Below, piece after piece: positions 11,624-24,414 of a stretch of 64,000 nt of DNA. Both the position numbers and the translations under genes were made by a program. The first letter of the stretch is position 1; every line of letters begins with the position of its first letter. The DNA comes from Vespula vulgaris (taxonomy: Eukaryota > Arthropoda > Insecta > Hymenoptera > Vespidae). The stretch is taken from the NCBI RefSeq assembly GCF_905475345.1, contig NC_066595.1, positions 3,697,001-3,761,000 of the forward strand. The letters run 5' to 3'. A model generated the notes under the pieces. It searched no databases and had not been told where the DNA came from. It was given only the letters and a program-made list of their open reading frames with translations.

Positions 11624-14117
11624 ATGTTCGTACCGAACTTAGAAAAAGAATTTTACAATGTAATACAAAGAGATGTAAGTTGAAATGTTACTTTAGTATA
11701 TATGTAAAAAATAATGAATTAGCTTTTCCTTTTAGGTTAAATTATAATATTATTGTTCAGTTTATATTTTCGAATATTTTAAAAAATAATATATATACAT
11801 ATGTAAGAAAATATGTCACTAATAATATTTAAGTAGAATGGAAGAAAAAAAATTTTGCTTAATTCCCTTGATATTATATAATATTAAGGTCAAAATAATT
11901 TTATAAAATAATAAAATGTTAATACATTAAAATAAATCACTTATATATTCTTCTTTTAATGCAGAGATGTTTATTATTAGTAAACTTTGACATAGATGCA
12001 ATTTGTGCCTGTAGAATTTTACAACAATTATTTAAAAATGATAACATATTATATACGCTTGTACCTGTACAAGGTATACAAGATATGGTTCAGGCAATAG
12101 AAGAAAATTGTGAAGAGGTAAACATAATATTTTTATGTAATTTATTGACCTTTAATTTATTTTTTTTTATTCTAATTTAATGTTTCTTATAGGTAAAAAA
12201 TATTATCATGATAAATTGCGGTGGTACAATAGACTTAGTAGAACTTTTACAACCTCCAGAATCTATAACATTTTTTATAATTGACAGTCATAGACCATAT
12301 GATTTGTGTAATATATATTCAGAATATCAAATACGTATTCTTGGAAAACCAGATACTGAGGATGACATTCCAGAATATAATGATGTGTTCAGGGATGATT
12401 CGGTAAATATTAAATATAATTCTTTGTTTTTCAATTTGATATAATAATATAATCATATCCATTATTTTTAGTCAGAAGATGAAAATGCTTCAAATGATAA
12501 CTCTGATGATGGTGATAGTGAACCCAGAGAGGTAAAAAGACGTAGATTAAATGAAGAAGATCTAATAAAGAGACAAGAAAAAAGATTGTGGGCTGAAAAT
12601 AGAGCGACAATTCTTTTTAATTATTCACAATATAGCTATTATGGAAAATCTGTAAGTATTATATAGACAAAATACATGATATGATTATAGTATTTATTTT
12701 TACAATGTTAATTTATAGAGTGCAGTACTTATTTTTGAAATGGCTTGGCACATGTCTAAAGATAATTTGGACATGTTATGGTGGGCTATAATTGGTTCAA
12801 CAGAACAGGCCATTCTTAGCAAAGTAGAATCACAAACAAGCATACTCGAAGAAGGTACACTTCAATCACATGTTTCAAGACTAACTCATAAACAGGGTAT
12901 AAATACTGATAAACAACAAGAACAGAGTGTAGTTAGAATAACTTATGATAAAGAGTATCCTTTTATGTATATTATTTTAAGCTCAATAGAATAAAGTGCA
13001 ATAAGTATTTTTCTTATGGAATCTGTAGTCTTCGACTTGTACTTTATCGTCATTGGACTGTTGAAGCAAGTCTTAGACATTCAATACCAACTGCAGTATC
13101 GCTACGACTTTGGTCTATTAGAGGAGAACAACGTTTGAAAGAACTTTTAGCAGAAATGGGATTACCATTAGCGCAATCAAGACAACGTTTCACTGCTATG
13201 GATCTCACACTTAGACAGGAATTTAGACAAATGGTAGAAAAATTAGCTGGAAAATACAATGTTGATAGAATTATTGGTACTAGTTTCACATTACAATATG
13301 GTTATCGATTTAAATATTGTGCGTCCGATATAGTTTATGCAATGCTAGCTTTAATGGAATCTACTGTGAGTAATTATTGTTTTTGTATTTAGATTAAATC
13401 GAAAGTTTGATTATTTATCGACATTCATATTTTATAGACAAAAGAAAGATTACCACAGCGTTGTTTCTTGGATGCATTGGATTGTTTATCACGTACAAAA
13501 AAGGAGCTCTTAGAAAATGGTATAGAGAAAGCCAAACTTATGCTTAGCAACATTTTTAAGACTGCACAAGTTATACTTGAAATGAAGCAAATTATAAATA
13601 CTGGTTCATTTCTTTATATTGTTGTTCCGGATGGTACATTAGATAGTCGTTTGTTTGCTCATCCTCATCCATTAATCATGCTAGCTCAATTCATTTTGAA
13701 AGCATATGTACATTCATCTAAAAGTAAACGTGCACGTGAATGGCCTTTAGTTGCAACAGCTTCATTCAGTCCTGAAGAGGCTACATGTCTGATCATTGGC
13801 ATTCCACCAATATGCGAAGATCAGCCACGGAGGTACCAAATATGTTTTCTATAATTTTATTATTATTGATTGGAATATAAATGCAATTTTTTGTTTGTTG
13901 TAGTTTATTTGGGAAAGCGTTTGAACAAGCAGCTAAAAATACAGGTTCATATATCAATGCTGATTACTTTGATACAACAAGTAAGATCTATTTGATTAAC
14001 ATACAAGTATTATTGTTCCATAATGTTTTATATTATTTTAATTTTTTTGCAGTAGTAAGACTGAAGGTCGAAGAGAGACCGAAATTTTTTGATGCTCTGG
14101 CAGCACTTCTTACTTGA
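11624..14117 (+). CDS. CDC45: replication initiation factor CDC45
   Basis: Nine exons: 11624-11674, 11965-12117, 12193-12402, 12472-12651, 12719-12954, 13029-13365, 13438-13832, 13904-13980 and 14053-14117, giving 567 aa, against 566 in human. It begins MFVPNLEKEFYNVIQ and continues with the DHH-fold strand FDIDAICACRIL, then INCGG..DLVELLQP and IDSHRP. An acidic/basic linker (SEDENASNDNSDDGD...KRRR) follows. The C-terminal half contains LPLAQSRQRF, FTLQYGYRFKYCASD and FDALAALLT. CDC45 is part of the CMG (Cdc45-MCM-GINS) replicative helicase; its DHH fold is inactive. Exon 5 ends at an internal GA|GTATCC donor; reading on would stop after YPFMYIILSSIE. Confidence 0.95.
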
Positions 14118-15647
14118 AAATAAGATAAAAGCAATTGTCAATGTGTTATAAATCATGCGAATTTTACAAAATATGACTATAAGATGCATTTAGTATAATT
14201 TATCTACTTTATGTAACACTACAGCATAATATTATTTTAACATTAAGAACATAAATAACTTTAAGATATTGTAATATATGATATGTACATTTGTACAGTT
14301 GTAAATCATTAAGAGGACACATGTGTTTAGTGTGATTAGTATGAATGCGAACGAAGTGTATTTGTAGATCAAAAATTTTTATTGACTTAACATATAAAAA
14401 CACAATATCATTGAGGTTGGAATCAGATTTTGTATGTTGTATACAACATTATTTTTTTTAATATTATTGTAAAAGTAAAAATTGAAAAAAAAATAGCACC
14501 ATAGATATTTATATTTATATAGAAAAAAGAATAAGGTGAGTAATTGAAATACGTCTGTGTCTAACATCAATTTATTATTAACAAAAAACAATAGATAATA
14601 AAAGCTTGAACATATAAAATAATGCTTATGTCTTCTTCGTAAGTATCAAAACTGAATTATTATAGAATGTTTTGAAAGTCTACAAATGTATGCCTATTTG
14701 GCGTTTATTAAGTAATACATATAGTTATATATTAACGTATCCCATGTGCGCGTGTGCACTTAAAAATACAATTTGCCTGTTTTATTTTTGGCTATTATAC
14801 AATACATAGTCTTTTGGTTATTTCCATATAATTATAAGTGTGTGATTACAAACACAATTTTCACGCAAGGTTTTTCTTATGAAACGAGCTACTGCTACAG
14901 TATCACAGAGATGGATATAAACAGTGAAAAAGGGAAGAGAAAGATTTTCATTGTGGTTATATAATAATTGAACGTTCGTAGACTCGCGTGCTCGTTCATA
15001 TATAAACAAATTTAATCAAATTAGAAAATTTACATATATCAAAAATCAATTATACACACTAAAAGTTTATCTTGAAAAAAAAAAAGAAAAAAAAATATTT
15101 CTACAACTTATTGCGACTTTAATCATTGAAATATTATAATTATTATATATAGCTGGCACAAGTAAATACGAAGAACATATAACAAGACATATATGTAATA
15201 TATCTTGGATAAGCATGCATATTCTTGTAAGAATCTTTACATGTAAGGTATTAGAAAAATGATACTGGTGTAAGTGTTACATGATATATACGAATCGAAT
15301 AATATTCGTTATTTTGTTTTTCATAAATCATCGTGTACGATTTTGACAAGACAATAATTTGCTCCAATTCAAATATATAAATGGAATTTTTTACATTTTT
15401 AGGCACAAATAGGTAGAAGAGTTTGTTAAATGGGAATATTTTAGACTTATTATTTCACAAAGTGCATATGCGTTTGTTTGCGCGCAGTTTTTGAAATTGA
15501 TGCGAAACGAGTGACTAGAACTTGTGCCAGCTTCGAATCCAAACTCGATATTATTAAGTTACGAGCTTATTGCTTGGTTGGTAACCACATCGTTAATTAA
15601 ACACTTTGACACCATTCACATTTTGGAATCAGTTTGTAAATCGTTTT
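14118..15647. other. convergent 3' region, CDC45/NXN
   Basis: AT-rich spacer of 1.5 kb between stop codons. It presumably holds both 3' UTRs, plus A-rich tracts at about 15075-15096. The short open frames here have no recognisable content. Confidence 0.5.
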
Positions 15648-18600
15648 TCAGGCTGAGACATTTTCATTTTTGGGAGCCTTGTGTACCGCCACTATCTTAT
15701 TTTTTGGTAGTTTATCACTACGAAATCCATCGACGAATTGTTGTACAGAATCCACTGTAATTTCAGCACCATCTTCCATTACCACATAAACTCCTCGTGG
15801 TATATCGATAGCCGTCAGAAGAGGTACTGCATCATCCAAACCAACGAATTCACGAAGAATATCCGACGTTTCGCACTATAGAATAAATCAAATAAGAAGA
15901 ATTAGATGTATTAATCATATGTAAAACTCAATCACATGATCCTTACATCTAGGGCTATATAAAATTGTAATATGCCATCGGGATCGTCATAATTGGGATC
16001 ATAATCTGGACGATCTCTTCTATAGGCCTCAGCAGCAGGTAATAAAACACTTTCTGCGAATTGTATTTCACAATCATCGCCCTCTGCAAATGAATATACA
16101 ATTTAATAATTCGTCTTATATCCATTTCCGTTTAAACGCATCATTATTTTATATTTAATTTCATATTTACTTACCAACGAAGAGTATAATAGCCGGTGCA
16201 TCGTGCAACGATGTTGCATATTTCTCTGTCAGAATATTGACCAATCGACTGGTCCATGGAAAGTTCTGCAATCCAAAAATAAAAAAAATTGAAAAAGAGG
16301 TTTGATAGAATCATATTAAAAGCTAATAAGTTATTCAAAGAAAATCAAGATTTATTAGATTTTTACCAATCCTTCAGGATCTTCGAGTAATTCGGCTCTA
16401 CCATCGAGAGTAATGATATTATCCCGTGGATCAAGAATAACCAAGGTAGGTATTGCTTGAACATCTAAAGCTCTAGCCAATTTTCGACGTCTTTCTTCCT
16501 GACTAAATGGTATCCTAAGCCAGGGCATTGTTTCTGTATAAGCATTGTAGGATTCCTCGCTCCTGAAATAAAAGAAGATGAGTAATCATTTCAAATCCAC
16601 GAAGAAATTCATAATCGCAGAAAAGTAGAGATCTCAGAAAGGTGATTTTACCTATCGGAACTCACGAAAATTACTTCAAAATCATGTCCTCTCTCGCGGA
16701 TCCGCTGATAAGTATCCACGAGCTGCGGTGTAAATGCTTTACAAGGAGGACACTGAAATGGAGATAAAAAGAAATGTACATATGTATGTATCATTTATAT
16801 ATATTTTTCTAGAAATAACAATCACCGATGATTATTGGATGATCCTAATGATTATTAAAAACTTTCAGATATGACTACTACGTTTCATAATAATTTACTT
16901 TGCGTAGTAATTAGTCTCGGTTTACATTTTTACACGAGAGTGAAAATACACGAGGTAAATAATTTTAATTTGAATTCATAATTTTTTTTTTTATGATAAT
17001 TGTATTTCTTTTGTTACTTACCCAATGTGCACTGAAGTAAACACCTTTAAAACAATGTCGTAGCTCCTCATGTAACATCGGTTCGTTGCTGTCGCGAGCA
17101 CCACAAGACCGCAAAGGTCCATCTTCTAGGGCAGCTTTTGGATGTGGTGGTTTCCAAGGGAATTCGGCGCCAGTAGGATCGGCAATGGTTCGTTCGACGC
17201 CACCCCTTGTCACGACCGAACCATTCGAACCCTCGAGTAGAATCAACGTAGGCACTCCTGCCTTTATCCGATACCTTCTCGTCAGCCTGGTCTAAAAGAA
17301 ACATTGCTGATCATTCATCTCGCACGAGTCTCTTTCTTCTTCGTTATAGTCTCAATGCTTTTTCATTGAATGATACAATCAACGTCTCTCTTTATTTTTA
17401 TATGCGATGTCTATCATCATTATCGATCATCCATGAAACGATCAAATTGCAAAGATTAACACACATCGAACTACACACATTTTATAGAATGGCTTACTCA
17501 GCCACCTAGTTCTTTAAACTCAGTCTATTTATTACGACGTATTTTACTCCAAAGAGTATAGCAATTTAATCAGAGCGAATTGCTAAATTTATAAAATTGT
17601 CCAGAATAAAACAATGATCGTATGGATATCTTACGGAAGTCTCAAAGATGATACGATAGATACATTCGACGAAACGCGAGAAGAAGAACGTATTGTTGCG
17701 TTCAACGTGTTATCCTAATTCTCTCTCTTCTCCCGTCTGTCTGTTAGTCTCTCTCTTTTTATCTCTTTTATACTATACTGCTTACGTAAAAAGCAGGAAG
17801 AGTTAAAGAAGACGTAGAAATACGTTGAGATTTATCGACTATGCAAGGCTTATCACGAACGAGCAGCAAACAATGCACAAATCATAAGAGAAAAAGGAAG
17901 AAGGATGAAGATAGAGAGTTAGAGGAAATGTTCGACTTTGTCTCATCTGTTGTCTTAAAAAAACGTAACAACCCCGAATGGACGTAAAGTAAAGGATGGC
18001 AACGAGTGTAGAAAAGAGGGTGCGGTGTCTGCCGACAATGAGTACTGTCTCTCCTGTCAGCTCGTATGATTACAGCCAGGATGAGAAGAAAAAGGAAAGG
18101 GCTCTTCTACGATGCTAGCGACGGATAAAATGCCAAAGGGTTTACGCGCGCTTCGAGAAGATAACAGTGCAGTAGTAACAGCAGCAGTGACGGAATAAAG
18201 CTTCGTAGACGCGATTCAATCTGCAATATTAACAAGTTAAAGTTCAGGCAAATCGATCGGAAGTCGCATTTAATATTAACTAACAGACTCTCTTCGAATT
18301 GATCCGAAGTTTCGGATAAGACTTCACTGAAGGACATTAAAATTTGTTTAATGAAATGATTAGAATCTTGATCTAGAAAGAACATTATGCTTTGAAAAAG
18401 AGAGTATATTTTTTATTCCAATTTTCCTAATTTAATCACACAAAAGATTAGTGCTTCACTGTTGCTGATCTATATGATAGAAACACTAAATATAACAAAG
18501 AGAGAGAAAGAGAGAGAAAGTCACGGGGGAGAATCATCAGAGTCTCAGGGATCACTCTTACAACTATCGTCCTCTGGGATCTCTTCTTCCCTTTACGCTC

Positions 18601-20359
18601 TTTCGCGTACTTGGAAGGATATGCGAAATTTCCTAGGGCGATATGGGTGCAAGGAGAAGAAGGGTGTGAGAGAGAGAAACAGAGACAGAGAGATAGAGAA
18701 CCGATATAAGGCGGCAAGAGGGTGAACTCGAGGCACCAAACGTGCGACGGCGTACGTTATCGCGACCCTCTTTCTCTTTCTCTCTCTCTCTTTCTCTCTG
18801 TCCCTCCAACACACTCACACCACGAAGGCATTACTTTTCTCTCCCCGCGTATATTTCCATAGCTGCTACTGCTACTGCTGCTGCTCTACTCCGTTTGTCC
18901 GTACCGGAGTATATACGTGTACGAGTTGGTTTGCCGCCTCCGTCTCGGCCGGTCGATAACGTGTACGTCCTCCCTTGCTGTTGCTGCCGCGAGCTCGACG
19001 GTGCTATCGTTATTTCCCCCGACAGTGTGGATGTCCCCTACCACGTTCTCTCCTCGCTCACCCCTTCTCTTCTTCTCACCCTTTCTACCCCTCCAATTCT
19101 CTCTCTCTCTCTCTCTCCCTCCCTTTCACTCCAACACTCACGCGCCAAATAACTTCTCTTTTCCCCTCTCTCCTTCTCTCTCTCTCTTTTGCTCGTGCCA
19201 TTTGTCACATCGCGACATCAGCAAGACACGATAGAGAAAGAGAGAGAGAGAGAGAAAGAAACATAGTTAGAAGGGTGGGAAACGGATCACTGTTGACTCG
19301 TTCACGCTCGTTCAAACGTCTCCTCCGTGTATACACGAATCGTGGTCGACCAACGATGACGACGACGGCGACGGCGACGACGACAACGACGACGTCTCCG
19401 ATGGACGACGTGGGCGGGGAAAGATCCAAACGACTGAACGATGCTCCTTTGATCGAGCTCTTCTTCGCTTTCTTCTCTTTCATCCTACCATCTTTCCTTG
19501 GACAGACATTCGACGTAATTCCAGCTACAATCGACTCTCTCTCTTTTTCTCTGTTTCTCCCTCTTTCTTTCTTTGTCTATCTTTCTCATCCTCTTTTTCT
19601 ATTTCGATCGATAGCGATTATGAAAGTCGCGTTTAGCCGATGAGAGAACGGGATAAAGGAACCGACGTGAAAAGGCATTCTCAATGAACGTATTCCCCGG
19701 TAATGTTTAGTATAATGTTTGTGTAGGTCGATAGTCGATACTATAATGGTGCCTATTGGCCTCCAAATATTCTTTGTTCTATTATATATTTTCATTTTCT
19801 AATTATATGTAATGTATCAAAGTAACTTTATTATATTAGATCTTCATCCTCTTTCCTTTAAGTAATAGATGTTATAATTAGAAATAGAAAAATAAACAAA
19901 GGAAGCAGAAGTAAGAAATTTGAGAAAAGGGAATGACTTTGATAAGACATTCTCAATAAATAACATTATTGATATATACGCGCGTCGGGCCCGAAAACCG
20001 TGCAGTCCTCCTTTAGAAGTTCTTGCGCTTCGTGGCTTAGGGGGGGTCTCGCTTTGCGATCTAGCGATCTCGCGCGTACTCCACTTTTCCTTTGGCCACC
20101 AAAGCCGAGTAGGTCGCGTGTAATCTAGACGGAAACGTCGGTCTGAAAGAAGGGGATGGGGATGATGGTGGCAAAAGGGGTTGCAAAGAGTGAGTGAGAA
20201 ACAGAGAAAGAGAGAAAATGCATCGCTGGTAAAAACACAGAACCTGTGTGTGGGCACTACCTCAAAGTCTATCTAAATCCAAACGGTCCTTTATCTTTTC
20301 TTTTTTTTTCCCCTCAAGGCTTCAGTCGTTTACGTGGTAAAGAACCTGCACATACCGCC

Positions 20360-20413
<54 letters not shown>

Positions 20414-21311
20414 TTCTCTACATCTCGATTTCTTTCTTTATCTCGGCGGGCGAATGAGAAAGCTATTTGCGGAAGATATGGGTCGGCTACCCCGAATGGG
20501 AAAGACTGCCGTTGGCTGTTGCTGACTGCTGTTGCTGCTACTGCTGCTGCTACTGCTACTGGCGCTGGCTGACTCTTTTTCTCAACGTTGATGCAAAGCA
20601 AACGTATGTACATACATATGTACCAATGTACGTATGTATGCATATATATATATTCTCCCGGAACGTTTTACAGGGCCAAGAAGCGAGCCTAAGCAACGCG
20701 TGGGCTTATTACGTCGTTGAAGAAGCGAACGTCGTGCTAGGTGGCCCTACGACATTGCAAGCTAGTTTGATAGGGAAGCTTGGATAAGCAGAGGAGGAAA
20801 CGAGGGAGAAAACTAATCGACGAGGACGCCCATATGAGATAAATTATACCATATCTCGCCTTACGTTTTCCGTTTTCATTTTCGATTATATCGTCCGTAA
20901 AAAAAAGAAAAAAAAAAAAAAAAAAAATAGCGGTGAAAATGTGATTACATTTGCACAGAGAAATTTCAAAAATTTTCTTCAAATTTAATAACTATCACCA
21001 TTTATTGGCGAATGGTATAGAATTTAATCAATTTTATTTATATCCTTTCAGAAAACTTTTTGCTTGTCTTCAAAGGATAGTGATGGTGAATTCTAATAAA
21101 CATAAACATTAATGAATAAATTAACCATATAGAAATAAAGACAAAATTCGTGAGATTGTCGTGAAGATATTTTTCCTCGAATCCTCTATATTTCGATTTG
21201 ATTTTTTTTTCTCTTTTCTTTTCTTTTCTTTTCTTTTCGTTGTCTAGATAAAAGGAGTGCATAAAGACAACACTCATTTCTATAATGAGAAAGAAAAAAA
21301 GAAAGGAGACG

Positions 21312-21355
<44 letters not shown>

Positions 21356-22775
21356 TTCTCTTTTCGTTTCAATCGTCGAATCGCATCGCTTCGACTGATA
21401 TCACCGGACGATGGCGATGACGAAGACGACGACGACGAGATATCGCTGTTGGCTTTATTTCTCGGTCTAATAATTTGAAATGGAGGAAAAAGTAGCGGAG
21501 TGGAGGAGACTACTTGACATTAATTGCGCGCGAACCATTACCGTTAACTTTCTTCGCGTTTTCGATCGAAGAAGCAGCATACATATGCATCGAGGTGAAC
21601 CAATAGCCAACCTCGAGTGCTGCTTCATCAAACGATTTTTCCCAAAGGAAAAACTGTCTGGAATGATGAAGACGAAGAAAAGAAAGGAAGAAAAAGGGAA
21701 AGGGAAAAAGAAAATCGTTTTTGCCTCTTCTTAGAAGAAATATGTTTTTTTTTTCCCACAAAAATTGGAAACATTCTGACACGTCATTCTCGAGTTTCGT
21801 GAAAGGTAGAAATAAAGAGAGGGAAAGGTCGGCCTTTTTAGCAACCCTTCGACGATGATTTTGCGTGTGGCATTCGTTAGGGAGACTTAATAAAACCGCT
21901 CCGAAAATACCCGTACCCTGTAGGCGGTTTCGCGGCAAGCGTGCGAGGAAAGTGAAAGAAAAAGAAAAGAATATGACTACTCGTGTGTACCTTGGCGTGT
22001 CACACACGAATGTTGTCGCGTGTATCGTAACGTTCTTTTCGGTGGAACATATTTTGAAGAATCTAGAAAGATGATAAGTCAACGACGATCTTGAAAGATT
22101 TTGATGATATAAAGAAAAATTTTAATGAGATATAAGATTTTAACGAACATGTACTTTCATTCTCCTCTTGTATTTCTTGCTATCTTTAAGATCTCCAGAC
22201 GTTAAAAAGTATGTAAGGTGGAAGTAAAGAAAAATTAAACAAAAAACTCTACTCACTTTCCTCTCGTAATCCCGATTAGGTACGGCCAACCACGGTAAAT
22301 CCGTAACATGATTACGAAAGCTCTCCTCGAAGTCGAGAACATCAGCCACGTTACTCCAAAGCACCACGTGTACGACCTCGAACTTTTTCCTCCTTTCCCT
22401 TCCCTTGTTCGTGTTCTCGGTCGACGCACCGGCGGCAGAGGTAGCATCCATTCCCGCGTGTACCGCGTTGACACTCGCATAAAGTTCGACCAGCTGACGC
22501 GTGAAATCGTCGCAGGTTGCACCGGGATTGATGAAACTAAAGTACACACCGATAACATCGCACGCGGTACTACCGTCTTCATCGATGAGCGAACCGCTTG
22601 CATCACATGGCTTTGTATCCTGCGAATTAATCTGATTGCAACGAGCCAGTTGCTTGCCGAACAATCTATGTTGCCAACATATCGGCCGGCCGCTATTAAT
22701 CGACTTTTTTAAGTCCAATGACGCCGAAGACGACTCGCTCGACATAAGCTGATCGCCAACGCACGCGGCCGCCAT
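15648..22775 (-). CDS. NXN: nucleoredoxin-like thioredoxin-fold protein
   Basis: Seven exons on the minus strand: 22775-22257, 17291-17022, 16752-16652, 16562-16367, 16265-16175, 16083-15947 and 15875-15648, giving 513 aa (human about 435). There are three thioredoxin-like units. The first (exons 1-2) has the GVYFSF and PWLAVP landmarks but no CXXC; the position reads NPGATCDD. The second holds the active site CPPC at residues 264-267 (VYFSAHW|CPPC, split by an intron), followed by FVSSDRSEES, MPWLRIPF and AIPTLVILD. The third is a PDI-like C-terminal domain. Nucleoredoxin is a redox regulator of Dishevelled in Wnt signalling. The first 70 residues are a Cys/Ser-rich extension absent from vertebrates. 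Intron 1 is about 5 kb. Confidence 0.9.
20363..20410. repeat. (TC)24 microsatellite
   Basis: Uninterrupted 48-nt TC run in NXN intron 1. It is a GA run on the gene's sense strand. Confidence 0.95.
21315..21359. repeat. (TC)22 microsatellite
   Basis: Near-perfect TC run of about 45 nt, followed by further T/C-rich sequence to about 21370. It lies within NXN intron 1. Confidence 0.9.
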
Positions 22776-23351
22776 ACCGCGCGCCTCTTACGATCCACGA
22801 ACTATTCATTCACCCGGCGACTAAGCGCCGAAAGATCCTAAGATCTCGAGATCACTCGTAAATTATTCCTCAGATAATATCGATAAAAATCGAATAAAAA
22901 ATCTTGTACAGAACAAACGCGGAACGCTGCGGAACGCCGACTGATTCACGTTTCGTTGACTCGCGTTCGGCTCGGCGCGCTCTCCGATCGAACCCGAGAT
23001 CGCCCGAACACCGCCAAATTTACCGCCCAACGCTCTTCGCCGTAACTCGGCGAAATTCGGCGGTGTAGTTGAAATTTTCGTCACCATGCGTCGCTGTTAC
23101 TCGGCGTCTCTAACGACATTGATGGCTGATTTGCATTATTTTAAACAATTACGTATATTTTTATGTTGTGCGATAATCGTTTTTAGTTTGTTCTTATCAT
23201 TTATCACATACTTTTACCTACATATGTAATTTTTATCACATGTACAAATAGATTGGAGAAAAACTTAACACGTTTTAAGAAAATATTGTCACCTGGAAAT
23301 TCTAGTTATATAAGTGAACTTTCACTAAAAGAAGTTAGGATAGGTAGGACG

Positions 23352-23399
<48 letters not shown>

Positions 23400-24407
23400 C
23401 GTTCATATATATATATGTGTATATATATGTATGTATGTATTTTATAACATTATGATCTTATTTCTCTATTTATAGTAAAAAATTAAATGTTTTGTATGTC
23501 GTATATAATGATCAGTAAATAAAAACGAGACTTCGTAATATGAAAGATTTGTAGTTATAGTACAGTTAAAATTATGCAATGTAATCGTACGTAAAGGAGG
23601 TTTTGCATTAGTAGGGGTAATATGCAATGCGTTTTCGCATAACTAAGTCCAATCGTATGTTTGTAGCTAAGCTATAACGTTAAGTGATCAATGGAACATC
23701 GCACATCGCGCTCGCGCCGTCATACGTTTCTGTGCTCGAGTAGAATTGCTTCGTTTTTCTTTCGAATATTTATTAATACGATAATGAAAAAATAGTACAA
23801 TTAATGAAGTATAGTACGAGAATAAATAGAAAATGACGAGCTTCATTTTCTTTTTGTCTATTCTTGTGTTTTAATATCGATTTTATGGTATAATTAATTT
23901 GTGTAATGGACCTGCCTGTCATATAGACACAATCATTTAAACGAAAGGTAAGCTCTAACAATTTACGTAATAAATACAATATCGTCATTTTTAATACATC
24001 TTGTTATAATATAATGTAATGTGAATGATGTATATAACAAATATTTAATCAATCAATATTCTCAATTGTATTTTTTCTTTGCATTTTAATTTTAATTAAT
24101 AAACTTTTTATACTTTTAGTAATCGGTATTCTTATAGATTGTGACCTTATAAAATATTAAAGATCGTGTTTGTAAAACATTATTAAAAAATATTTCACAT
24201 CTTTCTAAATATGGTTTTATATGCATAGATACTTTATTATAGTTTTACTTCTGAATATTTACATAACTAAATATAAAATATTTATAAAGAAACAATTATT
24301 TTTGATTTAATATTTATCGTTTTGTTACTTTAAATATTTTATGTAAAATATAACAGTATATATAATATATGTTATTTATTTGATAATATTTGTAGTTTGT
24401 ATTATAG
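22776..24407. promoter_or_regulatory. NXN/ORP8 divergent region
   Basis: This 1.6 kb separates two divergent genes. The NXN-proximal 22776-23110 is GC- and CpG-rich, consistent with the NXN promoter and 5' UTR. The rest is AT-rich, with a TA microsatellite at 23353-23396. A second GC-richer patch near 23690-23730 could be the ORP8 promoter or a noncoding first exon. The minus-strand open frame at 22863-23087 is not supported as coding. Confidence 0.45.
23353..23396. repeat. (AT)n microsatellite
   Basis: About 44 nt of pure AT dinucleotide in the NXN/ORP8 spacer. Confidence 0.9.
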
Positions 24408-24414
24408 ATTAATC

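Larger units (their letters stand above)
17292..22256 (-). other. NXN intron 1, CT/GA-rich low-complexity
   Basis: Intron of 4,965 bp, clearly GC-richer than flanking DNA between about 18500 and 20600. It is loaded with CT tracts (plus strand), CTG/CTA trinucleotides at 18860-18890 and 20520-20570, and ACG/GAC repeats at 19354-19398. Long open frames here come from these repeats and look non-coding. An internal promoter or a noncoding transcript is possible but not shown. Confidence 0.6.

Noticed and set aside
15524..15760. Plus-strand frame over the NXN last exon
   Set aside because: Antisense shadow of NXN exon 7 and its 3' UTR.
18975..19643. 222-codon plus-strand open frame
   Set aside because: Composition is Ser/Leu/Pro from CT repeats; no domain, and it lies in NXN intron 1 antisense to the gene.
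20363..21359. Regular repeats that might suggest a CRISPR-like array
   Set aside because: Simple CT microsatellites with no spacers; eukaryotic context.
21510..22082. 190-codon minus-strand open frame
   Set aside because: Low-complexity Phe/Lys/Arg mix with no family resemblance, inside the same NXN intron.
22863..23087. GC-rich minus-strand frame upstream of NXN
   Set aside because: Probably CpG-rich promoter/5' UTR; Arg/Ala-rich without family match.
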